Source: Rhododendron vialii
Lineage: Eukaryota; Streptophyta; Magnoliopsida; Ericales; Ericaceae
Assembly (NCBI RefSeq): GCF_030253575.1
Contig: NC_080557.1
Coordinates: 19,618,501-19,682,500, forward strand
DNA length: 64,000 nt
Direction of reading: 5' to 3'
Below, in pieces: positions 34,181 to 44,569 of this stretch (position 1 is its first letter; the number at the start of each line of letters is the position of its first letter). The translations under genes and the position numbers were made by a program. The notes under the pieces are model-generated. The model was given only the letters and a program-made list of their open reading frames with translations, was not told the origin of the DNA and searched no databases.

Positions 34181-34800
34181 ATGTTAATCGTGGCTAACTT
34201 CTGGGTAGTGGATTCCTGTTTTTGTGCAACATGAATTAGTGCTTCGAGATAAATTATTCAGATGATTCACTACAAGCATAACTGATTTCTCCCATGAAAT
34301 AGGGTGCTAATGACATTCGCTCGATGGTTTTAAGTGTTCATCAACAGTTGTGCTTAATTATTATCTTAATATCTATCCTTTGATGACCAAATGTGGTCGT
34401 TTCAAATTTAAACAATACTGTATAGTACTAAAAGAATATCGGCTGGGGCATCGTTTCTACAGCCGATACATTGAACCAGTGGAATCCCACAGCCGTGATA
34501 TCAATTCAACGGTCGTGGAATCCTGTTGTTTCCTGTTTAATCTATTGCATGCTACTTACAGCTCTAGCTCACCATATTAATTGCTTAAGGTTAAAAACGA
34601 ATTATTTGTTTAGAATTAAATAAAGCAGGCATATATCTTATGTTGAATGACTATGGGCTAGTCTTACAACTGGGTGAAAAGGGGTGCCTAACACATTCCC
34701 CTTATCATACCTTTGGCTCCCGTACTCGGAATCTCTATCTATTTTTTCTAGTTTTTATAAACTAGGTGGCGACTCTATTTTGATGATAACCGTTATCGTG
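34181..34800 (+). mobile_element. Possible LTR 3' end with degenerate primer-binding site
   Basis: The segment includes ACTGGGTGAAAAGGGGTGCC, CTAACACATTCCCCTTATCA and AAACTAGGTGGCGACTCTAT. This order (GGGTGCCTAACA...CCC... then GGTGGCGACTC) is common at the LTR/leader border of plant Tat/Ogre-type gypsy elements. No gag follows; the Harbinger element begins about 210 bp later. Evidence is motif resemblance only. Confidence 0.35.
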
Positions 34801-35728
34801 TGGAGATGTTCCTAGCCATGGGAATATTCACGATCCTGGTTTATGAAGTGGAATTGAACAAAGAGAATATCTGTATGGCAATGCCCTGCTCAGAAGGTAT
34901 CTACAGTCCTTCGTCTTTTTTGAAGTGGGTTGTTAATGCTCTGTTAGGGGAAAAAATAAACAAATTTGTTTCAATTCTAGAGAAATTGCTTGCATTAAGA
35001 ATGAGAAAAATCTACGGGGGTGTTTGGCAATTGAATTTTCGGATTTTTGGATTCTCATTTTCAGATTTTGATTGTTTGGCAACTGAAGTTGAGAATGAAT
35101 TTTGGGAGAATAGATTTTCAAATTTTGGGTTTAGAAGCCAAAAACCAGAATCTGGGTTGGACGAGTTTTTCGGATTCTCATTTTCAGATTTTGAGTTTCT
35201 ATTACAAACATACCCATAACACTCCCTTCATGTTACTAGATTTGCCCCTCCCTCCTTATCCACTTCCTTCTCATCTGCTCACCACACATCCGACACCCAG
35301 AGAAGAGAGAGAGACCAGAGAGGAGAAACGAGAACCACTTCACAACAAAACAAGCTCGGAGAAAGGGTCGTGGTCGTACACGATGTGTTGCCGGAGCAAA
35401 TCTACACCACCTCTCATCAACTTTTTGTACCCAATCTTCAGGTATTCTTCTTCTTCTTCGGCTTGAAATTATTGAAGAGGTTAGGGTTTCAGTGGATGTT
35501 TCTGCATCGGTTATCTGTGTGTAGGTTGTTATAGATCTGTTAGATTAGAGCAAGTGAGAGAGAGATTTGACAAGGGTTTTATTTTTCCAACTTAGGGTTT
35601 ACGGTACTGGATAATGTTTGCAGTTTTTTTTTTTAAATTCAACCCTGCGTTCAGTTCTTAAAAAAAAAAATTCTATAGTAATTATTTTGTACTAATCTGT
35701 AGTAATATACCTATTTGTCAAAAGGCAA

Positions 35729-36147
35729 ATGTCATCTAGCAGTGTTATTACCGAGCGGAGAGTGAGACCAAGAAAGGGGTTACCAACACCCCCAAACTTC
35801 TTTATAAGCCAAGAGATTGTTATTGTGGGACAAGGGCTGAAATTAAGGTTGTTGAAAAGAGTGAGAAGTCGAAATGAGAATTGTATTTTATATGTCGTAA
35901 GGAGAGGGCAGCTCAGTGTGGGTTCTTTGACTGGTGCCTCCCTGTGGAATGGACAAACAGTAGTAAAATTGGCAGTTGGGGATCGACTGAATATACCAAT
36001 GTCTGTGCTACCAAGGTGATTGATGATGTTGTAGCACTTGATAAAGAGGTTATGATCATTCGACAACAATTGGAGTATTCAAAGATGTTGACAAAGGTTT
36101 TGGCCATATGCCTCGTTATCGCGATGGGGGTCATCGTGTTCAAATGA
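35729..36147 (+). pseudogene. GRF-type zinc-finger plus C-terminal membrane segment ORF
   Basis: The best frame reads RDCYCGTRAEIKVVEKSEK, a stop, then LYFICRKER..QCGFFDWCLP. This gives the C-x-C...C...C-G-F-F-x-W pattern of GRF-type zinc fingers. A coiled stretch (DKEVMIIRQQLEYSK) and a hydrophobic tail (VLAICLVIAMGVIVF) follow before the stop at 36147. The ATG at 35729 (MSSSSVITERR) is in another frame, so at least one frameshift and one nonsense change are present. Small GRF-finger proteins with a tail membrane helix occur in plants and are often near transposons. It could be captured cargo or an accessory transposon ORF. Confidence 0.6.
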
Positions 36148-36637
36148 AGATGGGAGATGTTGTTAAATTCATATTATAGTATGGCTAATGTGTTAGCCAA
36201 GTACTGATGCCCATGTTATTTTGTAATTTCCCAACTTTTTGTCATTATTATGTTGTATTGGGAATTGGCAAGATGTAGCAGAAACTTATTGTAGTTTTAA
36301 TTTAATTCGGAGTATAAATGCTGGCTTGTTTAGTCGTACTTATTACCTACGTGTTGAACCTGAGTACCATTTTCCTTACCTGGAATTGTGTTAAGGCAAT
36401 TATTTGCGATGATGGTATGAATGTTGTCTACCTACAATACTATGATGAAATAGTAGATGAAAGAAGTAAAACACGTGTACAGATATGTAATATTCACATA
36501 GGTTGCTTCCGATAGAACTTCCCTTTGTGATTGGTGGTCATTGAAGGAATCATTTGGTGTTGTACCTTTCGATTCATGGACAGTTGTGCTTTCTTTTTAT
36601 TCAAAACATATAATTTTGTTTATCCACTACTGTAGAC

Positions 36638-37591
36638 ATGTCTTCCACTCAAACGTCTTCGAGAGGAAAAAAAGTGGCAACTGCAGCTACGAAAGTAGTT
36701 TGGGATGCACAGTCCAAAGAGTGCTTCATCCAAGCATGTGTAGAAGAGTTGGGAGGTGCTGGGTACAAAGAAGGAACCCAACTTACCAAGGTTGGGTGGG
36801 CCAATGTTCTTAAGAAATATAATGAACAAAGGGGAAAAGATTATGACAGAAGCCAACTGAAGAATCAATAGGGTGTTCTGAAAAAGGAGTGGCAGCTATG
36901 GCAACACTTGGTTTTAGGTGAAAGCGGACTAAGTAGGGATCCAGACACGGGTGCTATTACAGCATCAGAGGAGTGGTGGGATCTCAAGCTGATGGTATTC
37001 CTTCCTCCCAATTTCTTTCAAGCACTGTATTGTGCCTTCTGAATTTGTTTTTCTTTGTACAAAATATAGAGGTTATTTTTAAATCATTTCCCTAAATGAT
37101 ATGTATATTTGCAGCGCCATCCTGAGTGCATCAAGTTCAGGGAAAAGCCTTTGCCACTTGAGGAGGAAATGCGCATCCTTTTTGGTACCAACACAACTAT
37201 TGGTGAGCATATGCACACACCTAGTTTAGGCTCAATTCCAGCTGCCCCGAAAAAGCGTACTATAAATTTGGAGGTGGACGACATTGATGCATTGTTGGAT
37301 AATGATGCTGAGATTCAAGAGTTGGTGCACCCACTGGAAGATGTCTCCAAAAAGAGGCGTGTTGATGGATCGACTACGAAGAAAGGCAAAGGCAAACAGG
37401 GTACCATGGGCTCAAGACTTGAAGCTTGCATGCAACAAATCTGCGACTCAACTGATAGTGCAAGTTCTCCCTCCTCCGTCCACTGTTCTGCCCCTAACAT
37501 TCCAACGATAAAAGAATGCAGTGAGAAGCTATTGCTACTCCTTGAGTTTGACACAGATCCAACATTGTGGGCAAAAGCCCATAACCTTTAG
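36638..37591 (+). pseudogene. Harbinger ORF1: Myb/SANT-like DNA-binding protein
   Basis: Exon 1 (36638-36994) encodes KVVWDAQSKECFIQACVEE, KVGWANVLKKYNEQRG and SQLKNQ, a Myb/SANT-like domain (Myb_DNA-bind_3 type). After an in-frame TAG at 36869-36871 it continues GVLKKEWQLW and EEWWDLKLM. Donor ATG|GTATTC joins acceptor GCAG|CGCCAT at 37115, and exon 2 continues RHPECIKFREKPLP and a lower-complexity tail to 37591. Sequence past that stop (RTLFMTCQDEI) suggests a later frameshift. In this superfamily ORF1 binds DNA and works with the transposase. It is inactive as read. Confidence 0.75.
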
Positions 37592-38741
37592 AGATGCTAG
37601 GACCCGAACGCTTTTCATGACTTGCCAGGATGAAATTTGGAGGTACCACTTCATAACCCAAGAATTGCAAAGGGTGGAAACAACAGAGTTGCAGAAAATG
37701 GGTGGTGGCAATTGGTTCAACAATCGGTAAGTTTATGGCTGGCGACATCAGTTCATGTCTTGCCCTCTTTCAAGTGCTGTTTACTAGACTTACGTGTTTT
37801 AATTGTGTGGTTTTCGATGAGACTTTAACTAGACTTGTATGACTGTGTTTGCAACACTTTTTCCTGTTTTTCTGCACTTTAATTTGGTGGTGAAGTTTGT
37901 GTTTCAGTAGTGAATAATTTTGTTGGTGTTACTGATAGTAGTACTTTGAGATTGATGGTTCCTTGTGTCTGGTGAAGACTAATGGTAGTATTTGGATCTA
38001 ATTTTGTTGGTGTTATTGATGCTTGTATTTGGAGTTATTGGTTAATTTTTGTGGTTCCATGCATAGCAGAAAAAATGTTGCCATGAGTTTGAGGGAGTTT
38101 TAGCAAGCTTGACAGAAGTTGAATGATTTGTGGCTCAGATTCATATTGGTTAAATGCCTTTTTGGATGTGAAATTATGTTTATCCACTACTGTATAGTGC
38201 ATTTGGTTGTTTAAACATGAGGTTCCTTGTTTTTTCATTCTTTAGAGAGTAAGGTTTATGGGCAGTTCCTTGCCCGAATTTGCATCTATGGGGTGTGTTC
38301 ATACATTATTGGGTTTTTTCATCAATCAAAAGGAGGCCAATAATTCAAATCTTACCTGCTTTCAAGAGGCCAATAATGCACTTCACGAGTCATTGTAGTT
38401 TCTGAATTCCTAGCTTTCCTGACACTTTGGCTGTATATTTGATGTTAGGCAAATGAGGAGGACAATAATGCATAAAGAACAAGTTACATTTATGGGAAAA
38501 GCCCAATAATGCATGAAGTAGCTCCAAATGTGAATAGTGATTTTAACTTCCCCAAAAAATTTGGTCTTGCCAATACTTTTGCAGGTTTGTTGGCAAGGGG
38601 GGTTTGCTTTACAAAACAATACCCAAGAATGTGTATAAATACCCATACACTTGGCTGTGTTTTTTAACATGAAACAAAGCTCCACTTGCAACAAAACCAC
38701 CCATATTCTACCACTATGCATGTTTACCCCTACAAATCCGT

Positions 38742-40228
38742 ATGACAAATTATGAAAATCAGGATGATTACGATCATGATAATTACGATGAAGAAAATTG
38801 GGACAGCGATGATCCGTATGGCGGAGATTCATACGATGGAGATCCGTACGATACCGAGGAAGGGTCGAGTGATCCTAGGCCTCGTCGGGCAAATGCAAAA
38901 ATGAGACAAGCTGCTGTTGGGATATGTAACATCCACCATGATACGCACATGTGCAAGGAACCGTGCCGTACCTCCGCCTTAACTGGTTAAGCTTGGGTCA
39001 CCGAGCTGGAATAGGGAAACCCAAAGCGTATGTATCAATCATTTATATGAGTAAGATGAATTTCTTTTCATTTGTTTACCAACTTGAGCATAATTATGGG
39101 TTGCAAGTATCCGAGCGAATCTTGGTTGCTGAGCAAGTAGCTATCTTTCTCTGGATTATGGGCCAACGAGCTAATAATAGAAATGCCCAAGAACGTTTTC
39201 AACATTCGGGGGAGACTATATCAAGGCAGTTCCATAATGTGCTAAACGCCCTCAATGCCATGGCTATCAATTGGGTTAGACCATGGCCTCAACAAGGAGT
39301 GCATAGCAAAATAGCTAACAATCCAAGATATTATCCACATTTCAAGGTATTTTTTGTAATTGATTTATTCGTTTTACGAGTATCCAACCAATTTGTTGCC
39401 TTGGAGCTTTTAACCAATCAATTTTCTATATGTAGGACTGCAGTGGGGCTATCGATGACACTCACGTAAAAGCCCACCCAACTAGGGGCGACCCCAAACA
39501 GAAATGGATTGGTCGTAAAGGATATCCAACACAAAACATTATGGCTGCATGTGACTTTGATATGTGCTTCACTTTTGTCTTATCGGGATGGGAAGAAAGT
39601 GTGCACGACACAAGAATTTTTTTTGATTGCATAAGGAATCCTGCGTTAAATTTTCCAACACCACAAGGAGGTTAGTCCTGCGATTTCTCCTTAACTTGTA
39701 TTACACCCTAATTGTACTAAAATTTTACAACTAACGTATTGCATAATCACTACAGATCAATTTTATTTGGTAGATGCCGGGTACCCAAACACTCCTGGTT
39801 ATCTAGCACCATACAAAGGTTGTAGATATCACCCTTCTGAATGGCGTGACGGAGGCACACCAAGGACCAACTTTGAAAGGTTTAACAAAATACACTCCTC
39901 TCTTCGGTGCACCATTGAAAGACCATATGGCGTTTGGAAAGCTCGTTGGCCTCTGATTTGTGACATGCTTGTTGGCTTCACAATGACAACACAAGTAGCT
40001 CTTGTATCCGCAACGATGGCGATTCATAATTTTATAAGAAGGAACAACTTTTCTGACATTCCTTTTGGTTTCTATGATAGACGACCAACTTTCTTGCCTT
40101 CAGATCGAGAAGTAGAAACCACAGCACCTAACGGCAACCATGGAAGTAGGGTCCAACGTGATAATCGTAACATGGACATTGTAAGGGCATCTATGCGAGA
40201 TTTCATGATGGAAAACAATATACGTTAG
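38742..40228 (+). pseudogene. PIF/Harbinger DDE transposase (DDE_Tnp_4 type)
   Basis: Exons are about 38742-39346, 39436-39670 and 39756-40228, with GT-AG junctions (AAG|GTATTT, TAG|GACTGC, GGAG|GTTAGT, CAG|ATCAAT). An acidic N-terminus (DDPYGGDSYDGDPYD) leads to the helix-turn-helix region (VAEQVAIFLWIMG, ERFQHSGETISRQFH). The catalytic triad is visible: first Asp in CSGAIDDTHVKA, second in SGWEESVHDTRIF, Glu in LRCTIERPYGVWK. The usual Gly after the first Asp is replaced by Asp. Stops and a frameshift at about 38985-39070 break the N-terminal part, so a full protein cannot be made. The catalytic half is nearly clean. Confidence 0.87.
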
Positions 40229-41125
40229 GTCACCTCGACAGTTTGGAGGTTGTGTAATGTTGTTGAACTTGTGTGTTTGTTTTTTTCGCTGTGTTTTTTT
40301 TTTTCATTCTGCTTGTAGGCATGGTTTGTGTGTTTTTTTTTTTTGGCTTCGGATTGTACTTTAATTTGTTTTGTAATATTTATAAGTGTTTGTGTTTGTT
40401 TTATTATTCTTTATATTTATGTTATGTGTTTGTCGTTAAATTAAAGTGTTACTTGTAACATTGGTCTTATTATTTTAAATCTAAAATACTAAATAAAAAT
40501 ACCGATTGTCTTCCTTAAATTTAAAAAAAAGGAAAAAAAATTACATATCAAAAATAATTATTTTAACACAATAATATAACGGCCAAAGGCAAACAGCGGA
40601 TCTGAAAAACACAAAAACAAAAAAAAAGGCAAAACCAAAACATTACTTTAGAATAATAATAGACTTCAATAAATAGCCCACAAAAACTATTCAATAATAA
40701 AGTAAAAAAAAATGAACAAAAAAATGCAAGTGACACCTGTTATAAGAAGACAAAGGGCAATACGGTAAAAATGCAACCCATAATTCATTCTCAACAATCA
40801 CCTACCAAACACTACTACAATTTCAAAATACATTCTGCACAAATCTCTCAAACACTCTATCATACCCAAAATACATTCTGGCCATAATTCAAAAAGCCAA
40901 AAAGCTAAAAATGAAAAGCCAAAAGATAGGTTCCCAAAACACCCGTTTATAGGTTTGTGCAATTTCAAAAATGTTGATAGGTATAGAATCATGTCTATTA
41001 GGTCTAGATAAGAAAACTAGCCCTGATAAAATTATATCAGCATACCCAATTTCCATGGCATAACCGTATCGTGCATATTTCTTGGGCCAGATTTGTTCTC
41101 TAAATTAAAGCATTAATGGTATAGC

Positions 41126-41482
41126 CTAGGGGTGTAAACGGGTCCAGCGGGTCGGGTATGGACCGCAACCCGAACCCGACTCGACTATGTCGGGGTAAGG
41201 AAAATTTAGGCCTACAATCGAACCGACCGATGGTATAGACCCGTCCGAGAGCCCGATTTTTTTTACTTCGGGTCGGGTTGGTCGGTTTAGCCTTTAAGTT
41301 GGTCGGGTCGGGTCCGACCCCCGTGGGTAAGGAACGCACAGACCCGAAGTTCGAACTGAAACTCATTTTTTTAACAGAACCCAACTCATACCTGACCGAA
41401 GCACCTGTTCGGAGCCGCCCGAGACCCTTTGAGTCGGGTCGGGTCAGGTTGGTCGGGTTGCGGGTTTTTTGCACACCCCTAG
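41126..41482. mobile_element. MITE with CTAGGGGTGT ends and 6-bp duplication
   Basis: Ends CTAGGGGTGTAAACGGGTC and (complement) CTAGGGGTGTGCAAAAAACC enclose an interior rich in GGGTCGGGTC/GACCCGACC motifs in both orientations. TATAGC flanks it at 41120-41125 and 41483-41488. It is non-coding. The superfamily is uncertain; the ends recall the TAGGGCTGCAA element at 16008-16335. Confidence 0.7.
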
Positions 41483-41514
41483 TATAGCTATAGCCTAATA
41501 AAAAGTCCATTACT

Positions 41515-41998
41515 CAGTGTCCTAGAGAGGCTTTTTGGGTTATGAGGAAACGGCTGAAGCTACAATCTACCTGTCAAAGCTGGATTAAACACATCATTGG
41601 CAATGGTGAGGATACCTTCCTTTGGACGAATAATTGGCACCCCTTAGGTGTCTTATATCAGAGGTTTGGGGAGGCTGTGGTGACAAATAGAGGTCTTGCC
41701 TTACATGCTAAGGTGTCCTCTATTATAGGTCAAGGTGGATGGAATTGGCCAAGGCAAAGGAACAGAGCTGTGTTGAACATCATACAGAATACTTCTGATA
41801 CTTTTTTGCCTTCCATCTCTAAGTGTGATAAGGTTGTCTGGACCTTAACTGCTGACAGTTCTTTCTCTGTAAAATCTGCTTGGGAGGCATGTAGACATCG
41901 GTCTCCTATCCAACCTTGGCATCCCTTGGTACAGTTCAATCAAGGTGTGCCACGGTGGAGCTTTATTGAGTGGCTTGCTATCCTGGGCAGGCTGTTCA
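41515..41998 (+). pseudogene. LINE reverse-transcriptase C-terminal fragment
   Basis: One plus-strand frame reads SCQ..WIKHIIGNGEDTFLW, NWHPLGVLYQRFG, then DKVVWTLTADSSFSVKSAWE and VPRWSFIEWLAILG. These phrases are typical of plant LINE ORF2 after the reverse transcriptase, up to the start of zf-RVT. The frame is open for over 450 bp. It ends exactly where TGTAACGACC of an LTR begins, so the LTR insertion cut it. Confidence 0.82.
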
Positions 41999-43638
41999 TG
42001 TAACGACCTGGGATTTTGACCCAAATTTTTTAAAAGTTAAATATTATATTGAATTATTTATACTGTTAAATTAAACCAATCTCCCCATTGTTCTTAAAAT
42101 TTTCGACAGAGGAGGGAGAGTGAATTTTTATCCATTTTTAACTTTGTATGTATATGGGATAATATTGCATTTATTACCCTTACACCTCATCAATGCTATC
42201 CTTGGTGGGAAAGAAAAATCAATTTTATCTCATTCAAATAGGCTAGCCTTGGTTGGCAAGAAAGAGAGAGAGAAGAGGGGGACGGAGGAGATAAGGTCAC
42301 ATGGGTTTCTTACACACAAACATCATCTCATCATAGGTAGCTAGTGTATGCCTAGAAAAAGAGACAGAGTCCAGACAACTGGGATAGGATTAGCTCATCA
42401 AACCTCACCATGTGATCCCATCCTTAGCATCCTATTTATATAGCCATAATGTACCTACATGCATGTATTTATGAGAGAGAGAGAGGGAGAGAAAATTACC
42501 GAAAGAGATAGAGATGGGATTTGTATAGATTTCTCCTACCCAACATTTATTACCCCATGTCACCCTAGTGTGTAGCTTTATGAGCTTTAGAGAGAGAGAT
42601 TAGCTGAGAGGGGGAGATTAGCTGAGAGAGAGAGAGAGAGAGGGGGGTTCCATTGGCCTATAAATACCAAGGTCACTTCTCCATTTTACTCACACCTTTC
42701 TTCCCTTCTTCGATTCTTAACCATTTTTCTTGAAGTTTATCAGAGAGAGAGAGAGTGAGTGAGTTCGGCAAAGTGAGGAAGGGGAGAAGGAAAAAAATTT
42801 AGTTTTAGGACCACCACAAGACCGAATGGTCTTAGTTCCTAACTCTAAGAATTTTATAAGTTGTTTTGATTCTAGAAAAAGAATTTCTTTTCTTTCAAAC
42901 GAACCCAATGAGCCGTCACTCTGTTCGCCACCCATACCGACGTACCGTACCCGACTACCGCCAAGAAGAACGGTAGAAATCTCATATCTGCTCACCTAAG
43001 TATAATGTTGATGCGTTATATGATTAAATATTGAAATTAGAATTTGAATGGCCTGTATCGCATGTTAAAATTTATATCGATCGCGAGGTAGGAATCTCCT
43101 ATATAATTACCTAAATATATGGCCGTTATGATTTTCGTATAAATGTTGAAAATGGGCTTACCATAGTTGCGTCAAAAAAATAATACTAATAGTATATTTC
43201 CTGGAATTCAGAAATGATTTAAACTGTTGTATGAGGGAAATGTAATTAGGTGCACTGTTACTTTTTTTTTTTTTAAGTCTTAGCAAAGCATGATGTGAAT
43301 TAATGTAGTTACTGGAACTGGAGGTTAAGAGTTAGTCGCACGTTAATTTATCTTCTTAGTGGAGTAGGATTAACAATGACATGGTAGAATTGTTTACTCT
43401 TATACTTTGTGCCGTACAGTAAGTTTGAATGATAATGTGAACACGAGAAAATGATGCATGTGTACGAGACACAAGAAATGAGAAATGATTATGAAAAGAA
43501 ATGAGAAACTAAAATGTGAAAAGATTAATAATTGTATGAGCATGAGAGCCCGATGGAATCTGAAAGAATGGTTAGCGGAATCATGGCTCGGGTGTGCGTG
43601 TGTGAGCATGAGAGTCCGATGGAATATGAAATGGTTAG
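41999..43638 (+). mobile_element. 5' part of a gypsy-type LTR, interrupted by the Tat element
   Basis: The sequence starts TGTAACGACCTGGGATTTTG, a usual start for long plant gypsy LTRs. A CTATAAATACC box (42658) is followed by a pyrimidine-rich, then GA-rich leader. Near its right edge a phrase GAGCATGAGAG.CCGATGGAAT occurs twice (about 43538 and 43607), a subrepeat array recalling the one in the 3141-5470 LTR. It stops at the first base of the Tat LTR; its remainder should lie beyond the window. Confidence 0.6.
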
Positions 43639-44447
43639 TGTAGTGGGCCGAAATATCCGAAGGTTCAAAAGGACCAAAGAGATGATGTCACTACAGACTT
43701 ACGGTTCAGTTGTCTCAGTTCATCTATAAGTCAATACGCATCCTGATGTTTCACATCACATATTTACTAAATGATAAGTGTACCTTTGAGCGTCTTGCCG
43801 AGCATCTTAAGAATAACTGAACGCTTGATACTAATTTCATTCAGGAAGTACCTCTATCGCTCGGAGAAGTCTTTTCATTCGGTAAATCTTCTACTGTTCG
43901 GTTGACGCTGTTTACACTCGGAAAGACTTTTAGTATCCAGTTATGTGTTTGCTCGGTATTTCGTTTGGTAACCACCTTTGTGGAATCTTCTAGAAGATTC
44001 TAATAATATGTGGGTTGTCATCTCTGATAATCGGAATGACATCTCTGATTGATGTGACTTGTCTGATACTAACAAACGCGACTCTGCAATCTCCAAGAAG
44101 CGGCATTCATTAAATGCTTCTAACAGGTGACATCACCCGAACGAGGCAAGGCACGTGGGCTGCAGGACCAGCCTGTGCAGCACTCTATATCTTTGCCTAT
44201 AAATAGAAGAGTGCCCCTTAGAGGATATCTCTCTGATTTTTCCCCTGAGTTACTCTTTTCTCTCACCTAGCAAATTTCTTACCAAACTTCTTTCTTCTCC
44301 ACTTACTGACTTGTTTGTCGGAGCTTCTTCCTGGAGGAACTCCCCCCCTCCGGTTTTGCAGGTACACGAAGATCAACTTGGCACCTCCACAGTCCATCAA
44401 GGAGAGAAAAGGGTTCAAGAAGATCACGATGAAATCAGCCCCCCACA
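43639..44447 (+). repeat. 5' LTR of the Tat element
   Basis: It starts TGTAGTGGGCCG and ends CCCCCCACA two bases before the primer-binding site. A CTATAAATAGAAGAG box at 44199 gives the promoter and sense strand. The start is assigned from the TG dinucleotide and the abrupt end of the preceding LTR; the matching 3' LTR outside the window would settle it. Confidence 0.65.
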
Positions 44448-44449
44448 AT

Positions 44450-44467
44450 TGGCGACTCTGCTGGGGA
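44450..44467 (+). promoter_or_regulatory. Primer-binding site of the Tat element
   Basis: TGGCGACTCTGCTGGGGA follows the LTR after a two-base spacer. It has the TGG start expected for pairing with a tRNA CCA end. This sequence is common at this place in plant Tat-type elements; the tRNA species was not determined. Confidence 0.75.
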
Positions 44468-44569
44468 AGATAGTGTTCTTCATACTTCTTCCTAGCAAAG
44501 AGTGGAACTGATTTCCACACCTGATCTTACCCTTTCTTCTCCCTCTTTCTTCAAACTCCAAACACATGG

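Larger units (their letters stand above)
35015..40945 (+). mobile_element. PIF/Harbinger DNA transposon (autonomous type, now decayed)
   Basis: The left end reads CGGGGGTGTTTGGCAATTGA; the right end complement reads CGGGTGTTTTGGGAAC, followed by further similar AT-rich subterminal sequence. GGG.GTGTTTGG is a usual PIF/Harbinger end in plants. Flanking trinucleotides are CTA and TTT/TTA, not a clean match. The element carries three coding units on the plus strand: a GRF-finger ORF (35729-36147), a Myb/SANT-like ORF1 (36638-37591) and a DDE transposase (38742-40228). All contain breaks. Its end positions are good to about 10 bp. Confidence 0.8.

Noticed and set aside
36638-40228. Host Myb gene next to a host nuclease-like gene (HARBI1-like)
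   Set aside because: The order, shared orientation, flanking GGGTGTTTGG inverted ends, and stop codons in both fit one decayed Harbinger transposon better than host genes.
43532-43729. Subrepeat GAGCATGAGAG.CCGATGGAAT as a CRISPR-like array
   Set aside because: There are only two copies, within a plant LTR, with no regular spacers.
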